64,000 nt of DNA. Origin: Macrocystis pyrifera. Taxonomy: Eukaryota > Sar > Phaeophyceae > Laminariales > Laminariaceae. Where the stretch lies: the NCBI GenBank assembly GCA_031763025.1, contig JASSKH010000006.1, positions 15,217,479-15,281,478 on the forward strand, read 5' to 3'. Positions 11,524-23,900 of the stretch are shown in pieces (the stretch's first letter is position 1; each line of letters opens with the position of its first letter). The notes below the pieces were generated by a model. The model had not been told where the DNA came from, did no database searches, and worked only from the letters and a program-made list of their open reading frames with translations. Position numbers and translations under genes: made by a program.

Positions 11524-11790
11524 ACAGCTTGCAAACTCGAGTATCGACCGATCGGTTGCTGACGTATTTTTTCTATTATTACGAGCAATAGCTCGTCGTA
11601 TGGGAGGTTTTTACCCTCTCTCAGCGATCTTCTGGACAAACCGTGGTCACAGGTAGGTGTCGTTCCTTCTCCCCCCCCGGTACGCACAGGGTCCAGTATT
11701 CCCACTGCTCGTCGATTTTCATCGAATGCAGCTTACTCACGCCCTCGCGCTTTCCAGTTTCTGCTACGAGTACAAGCGTATTAATATATT
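11524..11790 (+). repeat. Dispersed R repeat, copy 1
   Basis: Contains CAGCTTGCAAACT..GAGTATC..GCTGACGTATTT, then GATCTTCTGGACAAACCGTGG, GTCACAGGTAGGTGTCG, a C-run and TCGATTTTCATCGAATG. The same blocks occur in reverse at 14640-14890 (with a separate 5' block at 15031-15100) and at 54182-54310. Class unknown; no protein motif. Confidence 0.7.
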
Positions 11791-12724
11791 TTTTTTATTA
11801 TGCAAGAAAAAGTATTAATCATTTTTTTTTACTATGCATAGATGCAAGAAAAAGTCCCTACGAGTACGAGCATGCACTCGGTCTCAGCCTCAAGACTCTG
11901 AATACTCGTATTACCCACGAAATTGATCCTTGGGTAGGCAGGCGGACCACCTAACAAGCCACCGGGGACGCCGGCAGTTTTATACTGGTTAAAAAAAAAA
12001 GAGCTGGTGCTCGGTTTACATAGACGCAGAGCAAACAGTGTCAAACCAAAAAAGACATTGCGAGACTGATAAGCGATGCACGTTGAGGTCAGCTGGGACA
12101 TCACCTGAGGGCCCTGGATGGCTTGGAGATCTCCAGGTATAGCCTGCGGGAAAGTGGTGCTCACCTCCCCGCTATGAAGGAACGTTTGCACCCCGCCTGC
12201 GAATGCCGTTTATCTGGAACTCCCTGCAAATTCGACACAATGGGAATGAAGAGGGACGTGTCGACAAGCTTCAAGCTCACGAGACTTTGACTCAATCACA
12301 CAGCTTTTCTGGCCGAAGAGTGTCACGACAGTCAATTGCTAGTGAATCTCATGTCAAGAGCTCTCCAGGTTGTCAGTGCTCGCCATATATAGCGCCCTGT
12401 CACACTACAGTTTTTTTTTGTCCTTAGGGTAGCACACACACTCTGCCACAAGGCCTGGCAACAGCAGCAGCAGCAGCAGCAGCAAGCAGCAGCCAGTATC
12501 TTTCATAGCGATAGAGAAGCACACCATCGTCTTGACCTGAATAATCTTCGAGCCGGTTCGGGCCGCTCGCCATCAGAAGGAACCCTCTGGAAACCTGCGT
12601 GGATTACTGCTGTGTGAAGCGATCGGCAGGAACTGGTCCTCTGAGTTGCTACGGCGAATCAGCTTACTGAGAGGTGTGGTGGAATGTCAGGGTCATTTTG
12701 AACCTTGAACGCAGAGGTGGATAG

Positions 12725-13562
12725 ATGCCTCGGACAGACCAGAGATACCCACAGCAGCAGCAGCAGCAGCAACAACAACAACAACAACAGCAGCAGCAGC
12801 AAGGGCGTGATGGCTACGACGAGGATTGGGACGATGATGTGTACTACGCTGCGGCATCCAGGCCTGGTGAGATTACATAGCTGAGGCGAAAACCCTTGAA
12901 TGTTCGTTCTGCTTTACTATATTGTATTTTTATACAAGAGCTTCGCATGGGTGCCGTGACTACTTCTTTTAGCAACACGAGTATAAATACACCATTCATT
13001 CGATCTTATAAACAGCTTACAAAGTTGAGTATCAACTATTTAATCCGTCGAACTCACAGCTGACGTATTTCAAAATTTATAAAAAAAAATAGTACGAACA
13101 TGATCAGGTCAATGCCAAGTGGTGCAGGAAAAAAGGCAATGCCGAATTTCAGTTCTCAGTTTTGAATCTCTGTATCACTCGCATTACTATTGACCAACTT
13201 TTACCTGACTTTTATGATTTTTTTTTGCGACGTTGTTTCGTTTTTTTTTTCAGTGATCTCTGAAGCCGAATAATCAGAACCGTCTACTATTATGGGGCAG
13301 GAAACCATCGATACTTTTGATCTTTGTCCTGGAGGGGGCAGAAGTCAGCTCAGATCTGAGAGGTTTCTCACATTTCTCAGAACTGAGATTACATGCATTT
13401 TGTGGACCACAGTACTGCGGCCCTTTATCTGCCCAGTTGCCAAGTACCCCATACAGCATACCCACGGCGAAGTATCATACGCACCTATCTACGGCGAGCT
13501 GTACCTACCACCAACGGTGCTTGTGCAGGAGAAATAACCTCTCCTTTTCACATGAGAGCGAT

Positions 13563-13593
<31 letters not shown>

Positions 13594-14897
13594 GCAGCAC
13601 AACAGCACCATTCCGAAGCAGCAGCAGCAGCAGCAGCAGACAACATGCTCTAGGGGGCGAGAGCTTGCCGGCGGCGTCCTGCGGTATCCTCCCAAACCTG
13701 AAAAAAAGGCTGTTTTTTGCCATTCGAGACGGATCGAGAAATTTTGTCTTCTGTTTTGTACACACCAGCGGCTATTTGTTTTTTTATCGTACGCCTGGCC
13801 AGCGCCCGCCGCACGTCACTGGCCATTGTGTGAAGACGGTGACCCGAGGGTGGGTCGGAGCCCCTAACGAGCGCACTACGTTCAGAATTCATGACGCAAT
13901 CGTTGGTTTTGTCGATCGATGTCTGTCGAGGACTCGGAATCTCGCCGCTTCGAACCAAAGATCGGCCTGAGTTTTCCTCAGGCCGATCTTGGCCCCAAAT
14001 CCGCCCCAGATTTGCTTTTTTCGGGCTTTTCCAAAAGTTGGAACTTTTTTTTTTTCTGAACGTGCCCATAGGAAGCGTGTTCTAAATATTTATATATATA
14101 ATATTTTTGGCGGGTATCTTTGGAATTCAAACTTTTTATTGATACTTCGCGTTCCCATTGGCATAGATCTATTTTTTTTTTTCGTTTAATCGGATGCAAA
14201 TTAAATTAGGGAAAAAAAATCAAGTCAAATTGAAAGAACCGAAAGTCCTCGGTAAGATGGGCCCTTAAATTAAATTTGAAAAAAAAAAAAATCAAGTCAA
14301 ATTGAAAGAGCCGAAAGTCCCCGTTAAGATGGGCCCTTACCAGCACTGGTGTCTGCGGTGTAGGTCCAGCTCACACACTTTTACTTGCGTTCAACCTTGA
14401 CTGCTGCCAACTGAACTACAGACCTGCTACAGACTATACCAGGTACAAACTATTAATACCTGTAGTACTCCTGCTGCCGCAGCAGCTATGATATAACATA
14501 CTGCTCTGTCAACTCGTGAACTGCTGTACGTACCACACCACTGGATCAACCCTATCATTTCCCGACGTTCCTCTTCATTTCAAACTTTTAAAATGATATT
14601 ACCAGTTATATAGTATCAGAGTATCAGTGCGCAGAATGATTATTTAAAATTGTCCGGTTGACTCGGGCAGCATCCAGGGGAGCCGCTGGCCTATATATAA
14701 GCGGAAAGCGCGAAAGCGTGAGTTGGCTACATTCGATGAAAATCGACGAGCAGTGGGAATGCTGAACCCATTGCGCGACAAAAAATAAAGGCACGTACCG
14801 GGGGGGAGAAGGGACGACACCTGTGACCACGGCTTGTCCAGAAGATCGTCGAGGGTAAAACCTCCTACGAGTGGGCTGGGAAGTAAAAGTGATGGAT

Positions 14898-14928
<31 letters not shown>

Positions 14929-17900
14929 TATATATCTTTGACAAGGAATCACATATAGAATACGCGCGCTCGGTTTATCACAATACTTGTAAAATTAGGT
15001 AAAAATGGAATATAGACGAGGCGTATTACGCAGCTTGCAAAGTTGAGTATCAACTATTTAATCAGTCGAACTCACAGCTGACGTATTTCAAAATTTATAA
15101 AATACAATACGTGCAGCAGTAATAGCCAGTACGAGTACTCAACTCCTACCTACTGCTGCTGCCCTCGAGGAGGGATAATCACTGAGTTCGACTCTGCGAG
15201 ACAGCGACCAGTGACCAGAAATGACACCACACACACCACACACACTACCAACCAACCCGCACGCCACTCCACGCTTTTGTTTCTTGTGTGGTTCTTGCAC
15301 CTGTGTTTCTTGAACGTTGAAAGATGCCTGGTACCGGTATTTTTTTCGGATTTCTTCGAAGATTGCGGAAACGGCCATCGGCCATGAGCCTACCACACAT
15401 ATGCACGCTCGCACGCTGTCACTCACGCTCTTATTGATTGCGAGGCAACTTCTTCTCTAAATACTCGTATGATATGCCACCTGTTACGTACGTACAATAC
15501 GTTCACACCCTGGCTGCAGAGCGCAGAGCGATTGCATTCGACTTACTAATTTCCTCTGCTACACGGGACCTCTTTGCTGCGTTTTCGTTTTCCGATCGTG
15601 CTCTGCGGGCTTGCGAGTTGAAACCACACGCAGCAAACCGACCGTATTGAAAGCGGTACGACAGCAGTAAGTGGTAACAAAATAGGTTTCTCCCTTGCGT
15701 CATGTGGGCTTATGTGCCTCCAAAATCCAAAACGTATATCTCCAAGCGATCGTGTGCAGCAGTAGTAGTGGTAGCACCAGGTGTTGACTCAATGCGGTGT
15801 CCCTGGCCGGCTTTCAGGCTCAAGTGGGAGCCAGAAGGCGTCGGGAAGAGACGGACACTCCGGCGGTGGTGGCAGCGGGGAAAGAGGTACGGACGGCAAA
15901 GGTGGTGGAGATGAGGTGGCCCAGGAGGGGCGGGGTGGACGCGAAAGGACGGCCACCAAGCGGCACTACATGAAGGTGAACCTCTCGATCGATACGCACG
16001 GACTTGGGACATGCATTATTACGGGGGGCATATGGTAGTGATCAGATCCTACGATAGACCCTAACCCTATGTATCCCCGTGTGTTTACACACTATGTTTG
16101 GTTTTGATTGCTATTATACTACACTGTATGTATCACTATGGTTATGTTCCCCCGTAAATGCGTGCCAGAAATATAGCACTCTTCAGGTTACTATCGGTTG
16201 CGCATGGTGAGGCGTTTCGGTTGTGACATGGCCGTAGTTTAATCGCGCGCTCATTTGACCGGCTGCAGTACCGCTGCACCTTGCGTTCGACCGCTTTGCC
16301 TACACGAATAGTGCCGGCGCGATTATTTTAGTAGCCTGCTGTCGACGGTGTCGATTCTATGCATTCTTGTTGCGAACGGGCTGCTCCGACAACTCGCCTC
16401 TTGTGAAACGCGGAGGAGGTCGCAGCAAAGCCGTTGAAAATTGACGCATCGGCCGCTTGCCCAGCCTGCTCTCGTAACCAGTCAACGCCAGTCCCCCAGA
16501 AAAATGTCGACTACGAACAAACTCTCAGCTGCCTCTGTGTCTCGTCTCTCCCTCCCTCCCTCCCTCCCTCCCCCCCCCCCTACCTCCCCCGCTTTATTAA
16601 CGCTGTCATCCATGTGAAGAAAATCCGTCTCAAAAGCGGTGCTTAGTAGGATACAGCCCACCCTTCATGCGACTACGCCCAACACCTCACGACGCTTCGC
16701 GCTTGGTGCAAGCAATGTCTGCCAGGTCGGTGAAAACCCGACGTGCTCCGTCCCGGCATTGTAGGGATGCAAGGGTCGATAGTCATACGACTACGGCCAT
16801 GCGTGGCAATGATTACCCTCCCCCCCCCCCCCCGCCTCTCTCTCGCTCATTTCCGCGCTTTCTCCCACGTAGGTCCCAAACATGCGACACCCTCGAGCCA
16901 TGAGACCCAGCACAGACAACTTCTTCCCCACGGGCATCCACCACTCCGCCGACCTGCTGTCATCCCCTAGAGCGAGCACAGACACAGACCTCGCCGACAC
17001 GCCAACCTCCTCCTCTGGGAATGGGAGCTCTGTGGCTCTCCTGGGACACTTGACGCCTCCCTCGCCACAGGATCCGGAGCCGGGGGTCAGCGAAGGGTCG
17101 GGGGTGCTTGGAAGTGATCGACTACCACCGCACCAGGTGTGTGGGAAATATTATTTCGTCGGAGCTAGGCTCTGATTCAAGTTGTATGGTATAGTCGCCC
17201 GAAATGAATATGAGGGTCCTCACGATCCTGAGAGTGCAACTCTGTATTTCTGCCAGCAAGCTGCGCACTTCGTGGTGCAGGTGTTTCTGCAGGGATGAGC
17301 AGACCTCCCCCCCCCCCCTCTTAGTCGAAGGCCTTGCCATACACAGGGAACGTGTCGTCACGTTAACGCACGTAAAGTCTTGCCTGAAACGGCCGAGCTG
17401 ATGTGGTGGTGTTTTTTGTTGTTTTTTTCCGCCAGCGTTAGGCATGGTTTTGGGGGCACACGAAAAAAAGAGAGAATGGCACCACACGCCGCCCCTTGGG
17501 TCAAAAAAAAAAAAAAAAAGCCTGACCTTACGTACGAATTAGAAAACAAACCACGTGGTTCTAGTATACCCCTCTTTTTTCGGTCTCGAAAATGTTTGTG
17601 GTGTCGGATTTTGTTTTTGATACCCGGGGCGGGCAGTGTGTGCTGTACCCAGTTGTCTAAGGTCACTGCCTTTTTTTCTGTCATCCCTTGAGCTGCTGTG
17701 GGAGATTGCTGCGCCAGCCCCAACTGCATCGAACCGGGCCACCGCCCCTTCCATGGTTGCGATGTACGTTTTGCGCCACGCACGTTCGCGCCCAGGCGCT
17801 AGCGGCAACCAATCACCATGCGGCATCTCCCGATCGTGCGTCGTCTTCGGGACGCGCGGTGGACGAGCATGGCGCGCTGCCCAAGCCGATGGCCAGCTGC

Positions 17901-20900
17901 CTGGCGCACTTGAGGGGTTCGCCTCGATCGCCCGCGGTGAGGAATGCTAACTAGAAGACGGGGGGCTACTCTAGATCTGCGTGTCACCTCGTACCTTTGC
18001 ATGGTGTGCGACTGTCCGACAACAGTGTTTCTTTGCTGTGATGGGTGAGGGGAGAGGGGAGATTTCGAGTCATCGGGGCTGATTGAGGCTCTGTAGCTAT
18101 ACACTCCGGGGTTCAATCCCACGACATCGACTTCGGTCGGGCTTGGACAGGGACTTGAAAGAAAAAAAAGTTACGGGCGATTCGACTGCCGTGCGCCGGG
18201 TGGCATGTTGTTCCCGGTCGGTGTAGGAGTCATGTGGAGGCTTGGTTAATCTCTTCTGCACACGGGGTCTTCCGCAACCTTCGACCCTTTTAGTAGTGCG
18301 GTGTATATACACCATATGTCGGACTCTAATTGCAGCAGCTACAGTAACTTGTCCCCCAAACGGGAGTGCAGTCAGGCCTATAGGGATTAGCTGCTGGGGT
18401 GCACTCCAGTATAACCTACGATGGGCATGTACTACCCCTCGTACTCCGCACGTTGGGAGATAACGGTCTTGCTTCAAAACCCTCTTCTTTTAAATTGAAA
18501 CATCCTGGCAGAAAACATGGCGTGTGTATATACACGAACCCGTTTACATCTCTGGACATGTTCCTGCGCAATTGTAGCAGTGCTTATAGCAGCTGTGTCC
18601 TAGACTACAATAGTTTGCCGTCCAGACTACCTGCTCATAAAAATCAGACGCGTATTGGTGCCGCTGCGCAGCGAGAAATTCAAAAGCGCACGCCATCTAA
18701 CAGCAAGTTCCTCGATTCCCGCCGTCCCGACCGTGGGCATCCGTATCGACCGATCTGCACGAGCAGAAGCAGCCGCGCTCTCCTCTTGGCGCTTCCCCTG
18801 GCCTTGACCGAGCAACCGTTTTTTTTCTGCCGTTGGCGGGCGGCGGAACATGACGGTGCAGTCGTCTCCGGCTGCGGCGATGGCGGTGGCGGGAGGCGAT
18901 GGTGGTGTGGCCAGCCAAAAAAGGAAAAGAACGGCCGCGGCAACGACGGCGGCGGCGGGATCAAGCCACAGGTTTGTCGGGGTGGTGTGTCCGATGCAGT
19001 GTGCACTGCGCTCGCTGCCTGACACACGGGGGGTGTTTCGTACGTGCGCATAGTAGTCTAATCTTTTTTTGCAGAAGGCGTAGCACGTGCGGTGGCCTTC
19101 TGATGGCGTTTTGTACACCGTTTTTTTTTGCGGCAGGCGTAGCCCATGTAGTGGCCTTCTGTTAACGCTTAACGCTCTGTACACCAGCTTTGCAGGAGGC
19201 GTGGCGGCTCTCCGATGGCGTTTTGTACACCAGTGTGGCAGCAGGCGTAGCACATGTAGCGGCCCTCTGATTGCGTTTTGTACACCATTTTTGCAGCAGG
19301 CTAGCACATTCAGTGGCCTTCTGGCAACGTTTTGTACACCAATGCTGGAGCAGGCGTAATGCATTTAGATGGTACCACCTGCTGATGGCGATTTTGGCTG
19401 TCCTGTCCGCGGCGAAAGAGACTACGCGATCGTTGGCCATCGCTCGGTGAAGTCTTGCGCAGCTTGCACGTAAGACGAGGTACCTTCAGCGACGCGCGAA
19501 GCGGTGTGTATGACCGTGCATCCAACCCCGACGTCCACAGCAGCGATACGAGAAGGGAATGAATTGGGTGAGGTGGGGGGGAAAGGTATAGCCTTGGGTG
19601 TCATACTATGGTTGATTCGTAGAACATGTTGCATTTCGTCGCGCCAAGAGACCGGTTGTCAGGGGCGAAAACACTCTCTAGACAGTTCTAAGTTTGCGTT
19701 CCTGTCCGACGGCAGGTTTGGAGCCGTGACCTGGCCCGCACTCCGTGGCGCAACACCCCCGCCGCCGAAAGCCAACCGGAAAAGCCCAGAGCAAGGCGCG
19801 CCTGCTAGCTCGACCAGAGAGCGGGGAGAGGAGGGGGTGGCCGTAGCCGCGGCTTCTTCTTCGAGGCACGGCGGCCCCGATAACAACCGACGACCGAGCT
19901 TCACAGAGCAGGTGATGAGCGCGGGAGGCTTTGGGTAGAGCTGCACGGATTTTCGGCTGCCTTGCGCCAGGCGTGTGGGGTTGTGGTTCGTTCGCTGGGT
20001 GCATGTCTAGAGTGCGCGGACGGTTCCATTGTTGTCGGGTCCTGCGCCCAATCGGGAAAAGTTGGAGACCACACAAGTGCACGCCATTTTTTTATTGTGT
20101 GCTTGGACCCTAGCCCGTGCAGTGTATGTAGAGTGCTGGCGCGTTGCGCAGCCCCACGCGAAACATCATGCCATGCCATCCTTTAGTGGTGTACCGTGCC
20201 ACTGGTGTGTAGGCGTTTGGCTCGCCTTCCTTTCGTGCTGTATTACGTATAGTCGGCCAGGTGCAGTGCAGGGGCGTGTTGCCATTTAAACCGGCTCGCC
20301 AGTCTCTAGCAGTACTGCCGTAGTTGCACGTATTATACAACGGTGCGCAAGTACGTAGACGAATGGTGGTAGCGCAAGTCGACCCTGAATCAGTATGTGC
20401 CGCGTACCCGTCCGCCCTTCTCCGCCCTCACTTTTTATCATGCCGCTAATTTGCGAGCAGCAGCAGCAGCGGCAGCGGCAACAGCAGCAAGGACAGCAGC
20501 AACAGCGACAGCAGAAGCGGCAACAACCGCCGCAGCAACGACAGCAGCAGCAGCAGCAGCACCAGCAACACCAACAACCGCAGCAGCAACAACAACGGCA
20601 GCGGCAACATCGGCGAGAAGAACATCAACAGTCGCGGCAGCAGCAACAGCAGCAACAGCAGCAACAGCAGAGAAGAGGGGGACCAACTCTAAGCTTAGGG
20701 TCTTCGTTCTCGTGTTCAAGTCGTTCAGCCGGTGGGGGCGTCGACCCTTCATCCGGGCGATCGTCGGCCGCTTCTTCCCGGCGCGGCGAAGCCGTCGCGT
20801 CTCGCCAAGTTGGCGGGAGTGGCAGGACGCTGAACCCGCCCTTCGCTGACAGATAGACCGGCTAGATGGGCTGGCAAGGTGCGCAGCGCGAATTTGTTTG

Positions 20901-23900
20901 AGGATAGACACCTTCAATTGCGGTAGAATGGTCATGTGTCGCTGTGTGCTGTATGGGTGTGTTGTAGGTGTGTGGATGTGGTAGTGGATCGCTTCCACTT
21001 TTTTTGGAAGCCCTGTCTGGTTCCTCGCATTTCGTCTGTTTGCGTCCCTGCTGGAGTATATCTTGCGGGCAGGTTGGGACGGTTGCTATGGCGAGGAAAT
21101 CGTGCATGGTTGTTTGGTGTGATACCATTCCGCGCGTCCCTGCCCTGCTCGCGCTACCTGGTACATGCCAACATATGATGTTCTCCCTTGTTAACTGGAA
21201 AAATAGCAACGTACGACCATTTTTTGTTTCAGCGTAGCTATACTGGCGCAATCTAATCCTTGCGCAGCTTTATGGCAAGGGTATGTCCCACCGTGACCTG
21301 CAATGCGCGCACAGGCACTGGCGTAAGTCGTTGGTTTCAAGGGTGCGATCCCCTGCTCCCATGGCAAACGACCAAGTGAACCCCCTTTTCGCCGGCGTGA
21401 CATGGAAACCACCCCACGTCCAAAACTTGCAGTACATTACAGAACTCCGGTGCGATTCATGTTTCCGACCCCCCCCCCCCCTCCCGCCCCGACACGCTTG
21501 CTTGCTGGGCCCGGCGTCCCCTTCAGGGCGGGGGCTCGGTTGTGCGATCACCGTTGCGACCTGCTGGCGCCGCGATCGTTTCCCGTGGTATCGCCAGCAG
21601 CAGTAGTAGTAAGGACCACAACCACACCACAGGAGCGAGACATGCGGCCTCGAGTTCGAAAGCCCCCCCGGGGTCTAGGTTGCAGGCCAGGGCGGACGCG
21701 AGGGGGGGACAGGAAGGCGAGGCTCGCACGATCAAGGTGGGCGTAGCGTTCAGCCCTAACCCCCGTGGGCCTCTCGTCGTCGCTGTAGTTGGTGGGTTTT
21801 TTGGAAGTTTCGAAGGTTGCGGGGGCGTCCCAATCGAATTGATGAAGCAGCAGTGCATGTGGTCCTGCCTGCTGTTGGGTTGCTGTACGTGTTGGTCTTC
21901 GTGTTAGTGCTACAGTAGTGTTTGTCCTAGTCTTGGTATCAGTCTTGGTCTTAGTGTATATTAATAGTAGCCTTAGTCTTGGTTTTAGTCTCAGCCTCAG
22001 TATTGGTACTAGGATTAGCGCTAGTGTTTGTCTCAAGTATTGGTTTTTGTAGGCTTGGTCTTTGTTACACCCCGATGTTGCCCCAAGCGCTGCGAAGCTC
22101 TCTGTACGTTGAGACACCTCCATGCTGTACATAAAAAACAAGAGTTAAAGCACACTCTATCGACTTTTTTCTGTGCGCTAGGACACCCCTATGCTGCCCC
22201 GAAGACTCCAGAGCTCCCTGTCCCTTAGGTTTTTTTATCCCTGAACCTCCGTTTTAACCCCGATTCTGTTGACCGCACACCCACCCACCCACCAACCCTC
22301 CACGCACACAGCTCACGTCAGTATTCCAAGCCACCGCCAACTCATCACCCCGCCCGCGTGGCGCTTGGGGGAAGGACAGTCACCCTGGGGGGCATCGAGG
22401 CAACCACTACGCTCGTCTTCGAAGCAGGCAACCCGGCTTCTCCGGTGGAACTCCCGAGGCATCGTTCGACCCTACCCAGATGGGTCCGGCGGCTGCCACC
22501 CGCGGCGGGGTTGAAGCGGAGGAGGTGGAGGAGGTCGGCTCGGATGAAGACGACGACGGTTTCATGCGTGACGGTGCCGACGTCGCTTATTGGTCAACGC
22601 GAAACGGAACCTCGCGGCGAGGGAGCGAAGCGCGAGAACAGGATGGTGGCGAGGACGGTACCGACGACGGCGTTTGTGAGTACGACGATCGTGCGTTGGG
22701 GGAAGGTGACCGTGAGCTGGGGCGGGAGGTCGACGGTACGGATGGCATTGCGAGCAAGGGCGGGGCTGGGGGTCAGGGCGGTGAGCTGGAGGCGGGCCGT
22801 GGTAACCGGATGGGCTTGTCGAATGGTCCTGTAGTCTCACCCGGCCATGGAGCGACCGAAGAAGCTCGTTTGGATGCGAATGGGTTGCGCGGAGAGGGTG
22901 ATTGTGCTCGGCTCGTCGACCACGATGGAGTGGGGGCTATGTCGAGGGATGCAGACAAGGTCGATGGCTCATCGAGGAGCGAAAACAGTGCCGATGCCCG
23001 GCAACAACGACGCGCGGCTCAGCCTTCCTCGTCGGGCGTGTCACCAGTGAGCCAGATTCAAGGGGGCGAGGGGCTTGGAGCAGCGTCTGCTCCAGAAACA
23101 CCGCGAAGCGAGCGAAAGGGACAGCAACCTCCACCGCAACAGCAGCATCAGCAACAAAGGCGAGGACAGCAGAACGAAAGCGACGACCCGACCGGCCCCC
23201 CCACCCCGCACCCCCGTTCGACCACCGCGGGCCGCTTCGACCTCTGCCTTCGGGCGGCAAACCCCCCCACGCGCCCCCTCGGCGCCAGCTGCTGCCGCGT
23301 TGTCCTTGGCTCGACACGGCCAGTGGAGGCCATCCTTCGGAAGCGGGGGAGAAGGCAAGGTAGGACGCTCTCCGGGCACTATGCAGGCACCCTGGGCGGC
23401 ATTTTCTACCCCTTTGAGGGAGGGGGGTCCGGGGTGGGTGCCGCCGTCGGGGTGTTCGGCGACGGGGTCGGCATCCGTCAGGCGGAAACGAGGCGGGGGA
23501 GCGGGAAATGGCCCCCTGGGGCGACTTCTGCAGCAGGTACTTTTCCACGCGGGGTCATTTTTGTTTGCGTGTTATTGCTTTATACCACTCGGATCGGAAG
23601 TAGAAGGATCGTTTGCGTATGAACACGAATACACATGTGGTCCCTACGTTTCCGGACAACGTTTTTTTTTTTGTGTAGCAGTAGTATGAAACTGATGAAA
23701 CTGCAGTGTGAAAAATGTGTCTTGCTAATGTACCGGGTGTCGCGAGAGCGGGTCGCGGACGTAACGGTTCCAGTGCACCGGTTGCGACCATTGCGTTGTT
23801 CGTGCACATGCGTCATGCTTGGCGGTGCGAGACGTGTTGGCTCTTTCAGCGCGTTCTCTTCAGTGTGCTATATGTGTTACAAAGGGCCATTCCTGCACCT

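Noticed and set aside
18080-18130. tRNA-like T arm (GGGGTTCAATCCCAC)
   Set aside because: No A box, D arm or acceptor stem at the right distance upstream.
20438-20998. 186-codon minus-strand Ala/Val-rich frame
   Set aside because: Complement of the CAG repeat exon of the SPIDR-like gene. Simple trinucleotide sequence is open in several frames.
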